Part shown: piece by piece, positions 1 through 8,780 of the stretch
Layout: every line of letters starts with the position of its first letter
Numbering within the stretch: the first letter of the stretch is position 1
DNA from: Longispora fulva
Lineage (GTDB): Bacteria; Actinomycetota; Actinomycetes; Mycobacteriales; Micromonosporaceae
Assembly (NCBI RefSeq): GCF_015751905.1
Contig: NZ_JADOUF010000001.1
Location: 1,426,001 to 1,490,000 of the forward strand
DNA: 64,000 nucleotides
Direction: 5' to 3'
Translations under genes and position numbers: made by a program
Notes under the pieces: generated by a model
Database searches by the model: none
What the model was told of the DNA's origin: nothing
The model's input: only the letters and a program-made list of their open reading frames with translations

Positions 1-1268
1 ACGCACACCACGCACGTGGCCAGGACCAGCCGCATCCCGCCGACCAGGTCCGGCAGTCGCCCGGACAGCAGGCTACCGAGGACGGCGACCCCGAGCGCGC
101 CGCCGACCTGCCGCATGGCCTGCACGGCGGCCGAGCCGATTCCCGTCCGCTCGGCCGGCAGCGTGGCCAGCACGGTGTCCATCGCCGGCACCAGGGACGC
201 CCCGGTGCCGACCCCGAGCACGGACAGCCACAGCGCGGTCCAGCCGTAGCCGTCGGCGGCGTCGGTGGTCGCGCCCAACGCCAGGCCGACCGCGAGGACG
301 ACGAGACCGCCGCCGACCGCGAGCCGGGGGCCGACCCGGGGCAGGATCCGGGAGCTGGCCAGCCCGGCGACGAGCAGGCCGGCCATCAGGGGGATGAGTC
401 GCAGGCCGACGCCGAGCGCGTCGTAGCCGAGGACCTGGTGCAGGTAGAGCGGCAGGACGAACAGGACGCCCATCAGCCCGAACGTGGCGAGGGTGGCCAC
501 GACGGAGCCCCAGAGGAAGTTGCGGTCGGCGTACAGCCGCAGGTCCAGCATGGGGTGCCGGGCCCGGCGCTGCCAGAGCAGGAACCCGGCGAGGCCGGCG
601 ACCCCGGCGACGGTCCAGCCGGGGGAGCGCTCGATCGCGCCGTAGACCAGGGCGCCGAGACCGGCTACGGACAGCGCGACCCCGGCCAGGTCGACCGGCT
701 CGGTCCCCGGGTTGCGGGACTCCGGCACCATCAGGGCCGTGACCAGCACGGCCAGCAGCACGACGGGCACGTTGATCAGGAAGATCGAGCCCCACCAGTA
801 GTGGTCGAGCAGCCAGCCGCCGAGGACCGGGCCGAGCGGCAGGCCGAGGGCGACGCCGGCCGACCAGATCGCGATGGCCTTCGTGCGCTCGGCGGGCGGG
901 AAGACCGAGGGGATCACGGCCATCGACAGCGGGATGATCAGGGCCGCCCCGAAGCCCATCGCGGCCCGCGCGGCGACCAGCCCGGGCACGCCCGTGGTGT
1001 AGCTGGCCGCCAGGGACGCCGCCCCGAAGAGCACGAGGCCGGTGATCAGGAGCTTCTTGCGGCCGTACCGGTCGCCGAGCAGCCCGGCGGGGAGCAGCAG
1101 CACGGCGAACACCACGAGGTAGCCGTCCACGATCCACTGCAGGTCGCCCGTGTCGGCGCGCAGCGCCCCGGCGAGGGTGGGCAGGGCCACGTTGAGCACG
1201 GTCGAGTCGAGCCCGATGACGAGGACGGAGAGCACGAGGGCCGCGAGGGCCCACCAGCGACGGTTCAT
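1..1268 (-). CDS. DHA2-family MFS drug exporter (C-terminus cut off by window)
   Basis: Integral membrane proton-driven exporter. The start is the ATG at 1268 (protein begins MNRRWWALAALVLSVLVIG) and the frame stays open to position 1, so only the C-terminus is missing. The family signature D-S-T-V-L-N-V-A-L-P lies in helix 1, and the loop motif G-D-R-Y-G-R-K-K typical of MFS antiporters follows helix 2. Hydrophobic segments continue through about 420 residues, as in 14-helix EmrB/QacA proteins. It is divergent from the MbtH-NRPS operon, with only 116 bp between the two starts, so a role in exporting the peptide product is plausible but not shown. The control region holds two TTGACAG copies 17 bp apart. 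Confidence 0.9.
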   Translation of the reverse strand, partial: MNRRWWALAALVLSVLVIGLDSTVLNVALPTLAGALRADTGDLQWIVDGYLVVFAVLLLPAGLLGDRYGRKKLLITGLVLFGAASLAASYTTGVPGLVAARAAMGFGAALIIPLSMAVIPSVFPPAERTKAIAIWSAGVALGLPLGPVLGGWLLDHYWWGSIFLINVPVVLLAVLVTALMVPESRNPGTEPVDLAGVALSVAGLGALVYGAIERSPGWTVAGVAGLAGFLLWQRRARHPMLDLRLYADRNFLWGSVVATLATFGLMGVLFVLPLYLHQVLGYDALGVGLRLIPLMAGLLVAGLASSRILPRVGPRLAVGGGLVVLAVGLALGATTDAADGYGWTALWLSVLGVGTGASLVPAMDTVLATLPAERTGIGSAAVQAMRQVGGALGVAVLGSLLSGRLPDLVGGMRLVLATCVVC

Positions 1269-1282
1269 GAAATGAGAGTAGC

Positions 1283-1305
1283 TGTCAAATAGTAGTGACT
1301 GTCAA
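1283..1305 (-). promoter_or_regulatory. TTGACAG direct repeat: -35 box or operator of the MFS exporter
   Basis: On the - strand TTGACAG occurs at 1305-1299 and again at 1288-1282, 17 bp apart, each followed by a similar CACTACT/CTACT stretch. The upstream copy is a consensus -35 hexamer. The second ends 14 bp before the ATG. Such repeats in front of DHA2 exporters are often operators for a TetR- or MarR-type repressor; no such repressor gene is visible here, so the regulator is unknown. Confidence 0.5.
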
Positions 1306-1313
1306 GAGGGGGA

Positions 1314-1345
1314 TATAGGCGGCGTATAGCGGAAGGTCGCATCGT
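1314..1345 (+). promoter_or_regulatory. SARP box 1 with -10-like hexamer (MbtH-NRPS1 operon)
   Basis: TATAGGC at 1314 and TATAGCG at 1325 are direct repeats with an 11 bp period. Exactly 8 bp after the second heptamer lies CATCGT (1340-1345), which keeps the A2 and T6 of a -10 box. SARP activators bind heptamer repeats with this spacing and recruit polymerase at this distance. The same layout recurs at 14265, 40776 (- strand) and 42108 (- strand). The MbtH start codon is 40 bp downstream. Confidence 0.75.
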
Positions 1346-1384
1346 GCTCGGTGGACCCCGCCGAGTCGAGAGCAGGAGCGAGCC

Positions 1385-1582
1385 ATGTCTGACGACCGCA
1401 CGTACCGCGTGGTGCGTAACGACGAGGAGCAGTACTCGCTGTGGTGGGCGGACCGGCAGCCCCCCGCCGGCTGGGCCTTCGACGGCCCTGAGGCCAGCCG
1501 CGAGGAGTGCCTGGCCCGGATCGGCGAGATCTGGACCGACCTGCGCCCGCTGAGCCTGCGTGAGCGGATGGCGAACGCATGA
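1385..1582 (+). CDS. MbtH-like NRPS chaperone (first copy)
   Basis: 65-residue MbtH-family protein that binds NRPS adenylation domains and supports their folding and activity. Recognisable family residues are the N-x-E-x-Q-Y-S-L-W stretch near residues 13-21, P-x-G-W near 28-31, the E-C-L-x-x-I run and the terminal [12 protein letters not shown]. Length matches the family (60-75 residues). An AGGAG ribosome site at 1373-1377 precedes the ATG. The stop overlaps the next gene as ATGA, so it is translationally coupled to NRPS1. It heads the operon controlled by SARP box 1. A second MbtH gene lies at 35871-36050. Confidence 0.95.
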   Translation: MSDDRTYRVVRNDEEQYSLWWADRQPPAGWAFDGPEASREECLARIGEIWTDLRPLSLRERMANA

Positions 1583-4500
1583 GCCTCCTGCACCAGCTCG
1601 TCGCCGAGCAGGCCGCCCGCACGCCGGACGCCGTGGCGGTCATCGACGAGCACCGCACCGTCTGCTACCGCGAACTCGACCTGCGGGCCAACCGGCTCGC
1701 CCATCACCTGCACGGCCTCGGCGTCGGCCCGGAATCCCTGGTCGGGGTACGGATGCGCCGGGGCGCCGACCTGGTCGTCGCGCTGCTCGCGGTGTGGAAG
1801 GCGGGGGCCGCGTACGTCCCGCTGGACCCCGAGCACCCGCGCGACCGGCTGCACTGGGTCCTGGAGGACACCGCGGCGCGGATCGTCCTGACCGAGGAGT
1901 CCCTGGCCGACGCGCTGCACGGTACCGCCGCGCGGCCCGTGTGCCTGACCCCCGGCTGGGGTGAGGTGCAGGCGCTGCCCGAGGCCCCGCCGGCCGTCGA
2001 GGTGACCGGCGACAACGCCGCGTACGCGATCTACACCTCCGGCTCCACCGGCCGGCCGAAGGGCGTCGTCGTCGGGCACGCCGCGATCCGCAACCGGGTG
2101 CTGTGGGCCGTCGAGCGGCACCAGATGGCGGCGGCCGACCGGGTGCTGCAGAAGACCGCGCTGACGTTCGACGCGGCGTGCTGGGAGTTCTTCGCCCCGC
2201 TGATCAGCGGCGGCACCGTGGTGCTCGCCCCGGTCGGCGCGGAGCGCGACCCCGCCTCGCTGGTCGCCGCGATCCTCCGGCACAAGATCACGGTGCTGCA
2301 GGGCGTGCCCTCCGTGTACCGCCTCCTCGCCGACGAGCCGGCCTGGCGCGACTGCCTGTCGCTGCGGCTGCTGTTCTCGGCCGGCGAGCCGCTGCACGCC
2401 GAGCTGGGCCGCCGGCTCACCGACGGGCTGAAGGCCGAGCTGTGGAACACCTACGGCCCGACCGAGTGCGCCATCGACGTCACGGCCCACCCGTTCGACC
2501 CGGTGCAGGAGACCGGCCCGGTGCCGATCGGCCGGCCGATCGCGAACAACCGGGTCCTGGTCCTCGACGCCGACGGCGAGCCGGTCCCGGTCGGCATGCC
2601 CGGTGAGCTGCACGCCGGCGGGGTCGGCGTGGGCCGGGGCTACCTGGGCCGCCCGGACCTGACCGCCGCGACGTTCGTCCCGGACCCGTACGGCGAGCCG
2701 GGCACCCGGCTGTACCGGACCGGGGACCAGGTGCGCTGGCGGCCGGACGGGTCGTTGGAGTATCTGGGTCGGATCGACCAGCAGGTCAAGATCAACGGGG
2801 TCCGGATCGAGCCCGGCGAGGTCGAGGCCGCGCTCGCCGCGCACGCCGAGGTCAAGGGCGCGACCGTGGTCGCCTTCTCCGACGCCGACGGGTCCAAGCG
2901 CCTCGCCGGGTACGTCGTGGGCTCCCGGGCGCTGCCCGGCACCGAACTGCGCGAGTTTCTCCGCGACCGGCTGCCCGAGGCGCTGATCCCGGCAGTGTTC
3001 GTCCAGCTCGACGCCTTCCCGCTCACCACGAGCGGCAAGGTCGACCGGGCCGCGCTGCCCGCGCCGGAGCCGGAGGGCACCGACTTCGTGGCGCCGCGTA
3101 CCCCCGCTGAGGCTCTGGTCGCGCAGGTCTGGGCCGACCTGCTCAAGGTCGACCGGGTCGGGGTGCACGACGACTTCTTCAGCCTCGGCGGCTCCTCGCT
3201 CGTGCTGACCCGGCTGGCGAAGGCCCTGCGGGTCGCGTCCGGCGGCGAGGTGCAGCTGCGCGGCCTGTTCACGGCCACCACGGTCGAGCAGCAGGCCCTG
3301 CTGCTCACCCTGCCCGCCGAGGTCGTGCCCCCGGTCGTGCCGGTGCCCCGCGACGGCGCGCTGCCGCTGTCGTTCGCCCAGCACCGGCTGTGGTTCCTCG
3401 ACCGGATGCAGCCGGCCAGCCCCGAGTGGGTCGCGCCGGTCATGCTCCGCCTGGACGCCGCCCTCGAACCGGCCGCCGTCCGCCGGGCGCTGGACGGCCT
3501 GTCCGCCCGGCACGAGATCCTGCGGACCCGATATGTCACCGAGGCCGGCGAGCCCGTGCAGGTCATCGACCCGCCGTCCCCGGTCGAGCTCCGGGTCGCC
3601 GACTCCGCCGCCGCCGACCTGACCGACGTGCTCGCCCAGCAGTTGGCCCGGGGTTTCGACCTGGCCACCGGCCCGGTCTGGCGGGCACTGCTCGTCCGGG
3701 TGCCCGGGGAGGAGCACGTCCTGCTGCTCACCCTGCACCACATCGCCTCCGACGGCGGATCCACCGTCGTCATCGAGCGCGAACTTGCCGCCCTGCTGGC
3801 CGGGACGGAGCTGGCGCCGCTGCCCGTGCAGTACGCCGACTTCGCCGCCTGGCAGCGCTCCTGGCTCACCGACGAGCGCCTGGGCCGCGACCTGGACTAC
3901 TGGCGGGCCACCCTCGACGGCCTGCGCCCCCTCGAGGTGCCCACCGACCGGCCCCGGCCCGCCGAGCGCGACCCGCGCGGCTCCGGCGTGCGGATCACGG
4001 TCCCGGCGGACCTCGCGGCGGCTGTGGAGAAGCTGGGCAAGCAGCACGGGGCGACCCCGTTCATGACCCTGCTCACCGCGTTCGGCGCGGTCCTGGCCCG
4101 CTACACCGGGCAGTGGGACACCGTCGTCGGGGTGCCGGTGTCCGGGCGGGACCGGCCCGAGGCCGAGAACCTGGTCGGCTGCTTCCTGAACTCCCTGGTC
4201 CTGCGGGCCAACCTGGAGGGTGCGACCTTCGCGGAGGCCCTCGACCGGGTCCGCACGGTGTGCACCGACGCGTTCGCGCACCAGGAGCTGCCGTTCGAGC
4301 GGCTGGTCGAGGACCTGCAGCCCGACCGGGACCTGTCGCGGACCCCGCTGTACCAGGTCGGCTTCGACCTGCTCGACGAGGGCCAGACCGCCAACTCGGG
4401 CGGCGAGGCCTTCCAGGAAGCGTGGCGGATCTCCAAGACCGACGTGACCCTGTTCATGTGGCGGGGCGAGGACGGCTCGCTGTCCGGCGCCCTGGAGTAC

Positions 4501-6471
4501 GCCACGGCCCTGTTCGACGAGGCCACCATGACCCGGCTCGGCGACCACCTGGTCGGCCTGCTGGAGGCGGTCACCACCTACCCGGACACCGCGCTGTCCC
4601 GGGTGGACTTCCTCGACCCGGTCGAGAAGGCGCTGCTCGCGGCCCCGGCCCGCGCCGAGCACCCGGTGGCCAAATGCGTGCACGAGGTCTTCGAGGAGCA
4701 GGTCGCCGAGACCCCCGACGCCGTCGCGGTCGCCTTCGGCGAGCACGAGCTGACGTACGCGCAGCTCAACGCCCGGGCCAACCGGCTCGCCCACCACCTG
4801 CGCGGCCTCGGCGCCGGCCCGGAGTCCCTCGTCGGGGTGTGCCTGGAGCGCGGCCCGGACCTGGTCCCGACCCTGCTGGGCGTCCTCAAGTCGGGAGCGG
4901 CCTACCTGCCGCTCGACCCGGTGCAACCGGCCGACCGGCTCGGCTTCATGCTCGCCGACGCGGGCGCGAAGATCGTGGTCACCCGGTCCGAACACGCCGG
5001 GCTCGTGCAGGGCACACTGGTGTTGCTGGACGAGGAGCTGGAAGGCCCGGAGCACAACCCGGAGCCGCGCAGCACCCCCGACAACCTGATCTACGTCATC
5101 TACACCTCCGGCTCCACCGGCAAGCCCAAGGGCGTGTGTCTCACCCACGAGAACGTCCTGCGGCTGCTCACGTCCGCGTGGGAGCACTACGAGTTCGGGC
5201 CGACCGACGTGTGGCCGCTGTTCCACTCGTACGCGTTCGACGTGTCCGTCTGGGAACTGTGGGGCGCGCTGCTGCACGGCGGCAAGCTGGTCGTCGTGCC
5301 CCGCGAGGTGACCCGCGCGCCCGACGAGTTCCTCGACCTGCTCGTCGAGCACCAGGTCACGGTCCTCAACCAGACGCCGAGCGCCTTCCGGAGCCTGGTG
5401 GCCTTGGCCGGCGACGGCGACCCGCGGATCGACCGGTTGAACCTGCGGGCGATCGTGTTCGCGGGCGAGAAGCTCGACGTGCCCGACCTCGCGCCGTGGA
5501 CCGACCGGTTCAGCGTGGAGCACCCGGCGCTGGTCAACATGTACGGCATCACCGAGACCACCGTGCACTCCACCTACTACCAGGTGCAGGCCTGCGACCT
5601 GGAGCCCCTCGCCGGCAACCCGGTCGGGCACCCCCTCGCGGACCTGCGGATCCACCTGCTCGACCCGGACGGCAACCTCGTCCCGGTCGGCGTGCCCGGC
5701 GAGATCTACGTCGGCGGGCCCGGGGTCGCGCGCGGCTATCTCAACCGGCCGGAGCTGACCGCCGAGCGGTTCGTGCCGGACCCGTGGGGGACCGGCCGGC
5801 TGTACAAGAGCGGCGACCTGGCCAAGCGCCGGGTCGACGGGAGCCTGGAGTTCCTGGGCCGCGCCGACGACCAGGTCAAGATCCGGGGCTACCGGATCGA
5901 ACTGGGCGAGGTGCAGGCCGTCCTCGCCGGCCACCCGTCGGTGCGCGACGCCGTCGTGATCGCCGACGAGCCGAGCCCGGGGGACAAGCGCCTCGTCGCC
6001 TACTACGTGCCGACCGCCTCGGTCGGGGGCGCGGAGCTGGCCGAGCACTGCGGGGTGGGGCTGCCGGAGTACATGGTGCCGTCGGCGTTCGTACCCCTCG
6101 ACAAGATCCCGCTGACCGCCAACGGGAAGCTCGACAAGCGCGCCCTTCCCGCCCCGGACCGCGACGCGCTGCGCTCGACCGTCGAGTTCGTCGCCCCACG
6201 CGACGTCGTCGAGGAGCGGATCAGCGAGATCTGGGTCGAGCTGCTCGGCGTCGAACCGGGAGTGCACGCCAGCTTCTTCGCCCTCGGCGGGCACTCGCTG
6301 CTCGCGGTCCGGCTCGCCTCGCGGCTCCAGGAGGAGTTCGACGTGGAGATCCCGGTCCGCGACATCTTCGAACGCAACACGGTCGCGCACCTCGCGCTCC
6401 TGGTCGAGGACCGGATCCGGGCCGAGATCGCCGCACTGTCCGACGACGAACTGGCGGAGGCCGGCCAATGA
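1579..6471 (+). CDS. NRPS, two modules: A-PCP-C-A-PCP (initiation and first elongation)
   Basis: 1630-residue cytosolic megasynthetase. Adenylation domain 1 spans about residues 5-500 (YTSGSTGRPKG near 152, NTYGPTE near 290, SGKVDR near 485). Carrier 1 has LGGSS with phosphopantetheine Ser540. The condensation domain (about 590-1030) has an intact HHIASDG with His720-His721 and Asp725. Adenylation domain 2 covers about 1034-1525, and carrier 2 has LGGHS with Ser1573. Reading the ten specificity positions from the core motifs gives D-A-W-Q-F-A-T-I-D-K for A1 (close to Gln codes) and D-V-W-N-V-A-M-V-H-K for A2 (close to Thr codes). It starts with A rather than C, so any acyl cap must be added by a separate condensation enzyme, and one exists at 38094-39446. 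No epimerase domain. ATGA overlaps at both ends tie it to MbtH and the carbamoyltransferase. Confidence 0.95.
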   Translation: MSLLHQLVAEQAARTPDAVAVIDEHRTVCYRELDLRANRLAHHLHGLGVGPESLVGVRMRRGADLVVALLAVWKAGAAYVPLDPEHPRDRLHWVLEDTAARIVLTEESLADALHGTAARPVCLTPGWGEVQALPEAPPAVEVTGDNAAYAIYTSGSTGRPKGVVVGHAAIRNRVLWAVERHQMAAADRVLQKTALTFDAACWEFFAPLISGGTVVLAPVGAERDPASLVAAILRHKITVLQGVPSVYRLLADEPAWRDCLSLRLLFSAGEPLHAELGRRLTDGLKAELWNTYGPTECAIDVTAHPFDPVQETGPVPIGRPIANNRVLVLDADGEPVPVGMPGELHAGGVGVGRGYLGRPDLTAATFVPDPYGEPGTRLYRTGDQVRWRPDGSLEYLGRIDQQVKINGVRIEPGEVEAALAAHAEVKGATVVAFSDADGSKRLAGYVVGSRALPGTELREFLRDRLPEALIPAVFVQLDAFPLTTSGKVDRAALPAPEPEGTDFVAPRTPAEALVAQVWADLLKVDRVGVHDDFFSLGGSSLVLTRLAKALRVASGGEVQLRGLFTATTVEQQALLLTLPAEVVPPVVPVPRDGALPLSFAQHRLWFLDRMQPASPEWVAPVMLRLDAALEPAAVRRALDGLSARHEILRTRYVTEAGEPVQVIDPPSPVELRVADSAAADLTDVLAQQLARGFDLATGPVWRALLVRVPGEEHVLLLTLHHIASDGGSTVVIERELAALLAGTELAPLPVQYADFAAWQRSWLTDERLGRDLDYWRATLDGLRPLEVPTDRPRPAERDPRGSGVRITVPADLAAAVEKLGKQHGATPFMTLLTAFGAVLARYTGQWDTVVGVPVSGRDRPEAENLVGCFLNSLVLRANLEGATFAEALDRVRTVCTDAFAHQELPFERLVEDLQPDRDLSRTPLYQVGFDLLDEGQTANSGGEAFQEAWRISKTDVTLFMWRGEDGSLSGALEYATALFDEATMTRLGDHLVGLLEAVTTYPDTALSRVDFLDPVEKALLAAPARAEHPVAKCVHEVFEEQVAETPDAVAVAFGEHELTYAQLNARANRLAHHLRGLGAGPESLVGVCLERGPDLVPTLLGVLKSGAAYLPLDPVQPADRLGFMLADAGAKIVVTRSEHAGLVQGTLVLLDEELEGPEHNPEPRSTPDNLIYVIYTSGSTGKPKGVCLTHENVLRLLTSAWEHYEFGPTDVWPLFHSYAFDVSVWELWGALLHGGKLVVVPREVTRAPDEFLDLLVEHQVTVLNQTPSAFRSLVALAGDGDPRIDRLNLRAIVFAGEKLDVPDLAPWTDRFSVEHPALVNMYGITETTVHSTYYQVQACDLEPLAGNPVGHPLADLRIHLLDPDGNLVPVGVPGEIYVGGPGVARGYLNRPELTAERFVPDPWGTGRLYKSGDLAKRRVDGSLEFLGRADDQVKIRGYRIELGEVQAVLAGHPSVRDAVVIADEPSPGDKRLVAYYVPTASVGGAELAEHCGVGLPEYMVPSAFVPLDKIPLTANGKLDKRALPAPDRDALRSTVEFVAPRDVVEERISEIWVELLGVEPGVHASFFALGGHSLLAVRLASRLQEEFDVEIPVRDIFERNTVAHLALLVEDRIRAEIAALSDDELAEAGQ

Positions 6472-7382
6472 GACATCTGATCTCCCTCAACGACCTGACG
6501 GACGACGACCTGCGCTCCATCGTGGACCGAGGTGCGTGGTTCGCCGCGCACCCCGACGCCCGGGAACGCACCCTCGACGGCCTGGTCGCCGGCATCTACT
6601 TCCGGCGCACCTCGACCAGGACCCGGACGGCGTTCTCGGCCGGCGCGCTGCGGCTCGGCGCGCAGATCGTCACCTACGGCCCCAACGACCTGCAGACGAA
6701 CACGGGCGAAACCACCGAGGACACCGGACGGGTACTGTCCCGGATGGTCGACCTCCTCGTCGCCCGCACCTCCGACGCCGAGGACGAGATGCGCGCCTGG
6801 GCCGCCCAGGACCGGATGGCCGTCGTCAACGCGATGAGCGCCGAGGAACACCCCACCCAGGGGCTGACCGACCTGACCACGCTCCACCGCCAGTTCGGCA
6901 AGATCGAGAACCTCCGCGTCCTGTACGTCGGCGAGGGCAACAACTCCGCCGTCGCCCTGGCCCTGGCCCTGAGCAGGTTCCCGGGCACCGTGCTGGAACT
7001 GCGCACCCCGCCCGGCTACGGCCTCCCCGTCGGGGTCCTCGACCGCGCCGCCGCCCAGGCCGCCCGGTCCGGCGCGTCCGTCGCGGAGCGCCACGACATG
7101 GCGGCCCTGCCCGACGGCTTCGACGTCATCTACACCACCCGCTGGCAGACCACCGGCACCGTCAAGCCTGACCCGGACTGGCGGACCATCTTCGACCCGT
7201 TCCAGGTCAACGAGTCGCTGTGGACGGGCAGCCCGCGCGCGGTGTTCTTCCACGACCTGCCGGCGCACCGGGGCGAGGAGGTCACGGCCGACATCCTCGA
7301 CGGGCCGCGCAGCGTCGCGTTCGACCAGGCGGAGAACAAGATGCACAGCGCGATGGCGGTGCTCGAATGGTGCGCGGCGTGA
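6468..7382 (+). CDS. Ornithine-carbamoyltransferase-like enzyme, probable amino acid tailoring carbamoyltransferase
   Basis: 304 residues of the aspartate/ornithine carbamoyltransferase fold. The carbamoyl-phosphate site S-T-R-T-R-T is at 49-54 and H-P-T-Q at 128-131, and the C-terminal A-E-N-K-M-H is conserved, so the donor half is intact. The acceptor side differs from true ornithine transferases: H-C-L-P is H-D-L-P (262-265), and the S-M-G ornithine loop is replaced by Y-T-T-R-W-Q-T-T-G. That argues for another amine. With SbnA/SbnB homologues in the cluster, 2,3-diaminopropionate is the obvious candidate, giving ureidoalanine (albizziine); this is inference, paralleled by carbamoylation of a diaminopropionate-derived residue in viomycin/capreomycin pathways. 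ATGA overlap with NRPS1. Confidence 0.85.
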   Translation: MRHLISLNDLTDDDLRSIVDRGAWFAAHPDARERTLDGLVAGIYFRRTSTRTRTAFSAGALRLGAQIVTYGPNDLQTNTGETTEDTGRVLSRMVDLLVARTSDAEDEMRAWAAQDRMAVVNAMSAEEHPTQGLTDLTTLHRQFGKIENLRVLYVGEGNNSAVALALALSRFPGTVLELRTPPGYGLPVGVLDRAAAQAARSGASVAERHDMAALPDGFDVIYTTRWQTTGTVKPDPDWRTIFDPFQVNESLWTGSPRAVFFHDLPAHRGEEVTADILDGPRSVAFDQAENKMHSAMAVLEWCAA

Positions 7383-8722
7383 CGCAGACGACGGGCGGCC
7401 CGGGTTCCCCGGCCGCCCCCGGCGACACCCTGGTCGCCGAGACGCCCGTCCCGGTGCCCCTGGGCCGGAACAGGAGCTTCCTGCTGCTGTGGACCGGGTC
7501 GGGCATGGCAGTGCTCGCCGAGCGGTTCAGCGCCCTGCCGTTCACCCTGGTCGTGGTCTTCGCCGGCTACTCCAAGACCGTCGCCGGCTTCGTCGCGTTC
7601 GCCGCCCTGCTGCCGATGCTGCTCGTGCAGCTCCCAGCCGGGGTGCTCGTCGACCGCTGGGACCGGCGCAAGGTGATGATCTGGTCCAGCGCGATCCGGC
7701 TGTGCGGCACGGTCAGCATCGCCGTGCCGCTGTTCTTCGGCCGGCTGTTCCTGTGGCACCTGTTCACCGTGGCGTTCGTCCAGGGCACGCTGACCATCTT
7801 CTACCAGCTCGCCGAACGGGCCGCCGTGCCCAACGTGGTGACCCGCGACCAGCTGCCCACCGCCCTGGCCCGCAACGAGGCCCGGGGCCGGGCGGCGGCG
7901 CTCGCCGGACACCCGGCCGGCGGGTTCCTGTTCGAGCTGGCCCGGTGGGCGCCGTTCGCGTCCAGCGCCGTGCTCTACTTCCTGTCCCTGTGCACCCTGC
8001 TCGGCCTGAAGGGGCCGATGCGCGCCGACCCGTCCAAGGTGCGCAGTTCCCCGATCGCCGGCGCGGTCGAGGGCCTGGCCTGGGTGTGGCGCAAGCGGTA
8101 CTTCCGGGTCGCCCTCCTGCTCGTCGCCGGCAGCAACCTGTTGTTCCAGGGCCTGATCCTCGGCGTGCAGTTCATCGTCAAGGAGGACGGCCGCTCGCCG
8201 GCCACGGTGAGCCTGATCCTGGCGGCAGGCGGGATCGGCGGCATGTGCGGGGCCCTGCTGGGCGGGTGGTGGATCCGGCGGCAGAGCATCCGGTACATCA
8301 TGATCATCACGCACGCGGCCTGGGCCGTCACCATGCCGGCGGCGGCGCTGACCCGCGACCCGGTCGCCCTCGGCGGCCTGTTCTTCCTGCTGTCCCTGAT
8401 CGGGGGCGCGGTCACCGTGTCGGGCATCGTGCACCAGTCCCGGATGACGCCCAACCACCTGCAGGGCAGGGTCGGCAGCGTCGTGCTGCTCCTGGTCTCC
8501 GGCACCAGCGCGCTGGGCGCGATCTCGGCGGGCTGGCTGATGCAGGACTACGGCATCCGCCCGGTCCTGCTGGGCTTCGGCGCGGTGATGGTCGTGCTCG
8601 CGCTGATCGCCGTGCTCACGTTCGCCGGGGCGGGTGCGGACCGCGAGGCGGCGGAGAAGGAACCCGACGCGCCGGCGAAGGACACCGCGCCGCCCCGGGT
8701 CGACACGACAGAAAAAGTATAG
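7367..8722 (+). CDS. MFS transporter, MFS_3/enterobactin-exporter-like
   Basis: About 451-residue inner membrane protein with around 12 hydrophobic helices. The helix 2-3 loop reads G-V-L-V-D-R-W-D-R-R-K, matching the conserved MFS loop in the EntS-like subgroup. A proline- and glycine-rich cytoplasmic N-terminus of about 35 residues precedes helix 1. The start is uncertain: ATG at 7367 overlaps the carbamoyltransferase by 16 bp, and GTG at 7379 gives a GTGA overlap; neither has a strong ribosome site. Position inside the MbtH-NRPS1 operon suggests export of, or self-protection against, the peptide. Confidence 0.85.
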   Translation: MVRGVTQTTGGPGSPAAPGDTLVAETPVPVPLGRNRSFLLLWTGSGMAVLAERFSALPFTLVVVFAGYSKTVAGFVAFAALLPMLLVQLPAGVLVDRWDRRKVMIWSSAIRLCGTVSIAVPLFFGRLFLWHLFTVAFVQGTLTIFYQLAERAAVPNVVTRDQLPTALARNEARGRAAALAGHPAGGFLFELARWAPFASSAVLYFLSLCTLLGLKGPMRADPSKVRSSPIAGAVEGLAWVWRKRYFRVALLLVAGSNLLFQGLILGVQFIVKEDGRSPATVSLILAAGGIGGMCGALLGGWWIRRQSIRYIMIITHAAWAVTMPAAALTRDPVALGGLFFLLSLIGGAVTVSGIVHQSRMTPNHLQGRVGSVVLLLVSGTSALGAISAGWLMQDYGIRPVLLGFGAVMVVLALIAVLTFAGAGADREAAEKEPDAPAKDTAPPRVDTTEKV

Positions 8723-8780
8723 GAACGCCCCCCACCATGCACCCGAAACGCTTGCGATCAGTGACCGAGGGAGAAGGCCG

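Noticed and set aside
73-1254. Arg/Pro-rich - strand frame over the left MFS gene
   Set aside because: Out of frame with the real exporter, which runs from ATG 1268 through position 1 with clear membrane helices.
6468-7382. Housekeeping ornithine carbamoyltransferase (argF)
   Set aside because: No other arg genes, located inside the NRPS operon, and the ornithine-binding motifs are altered.
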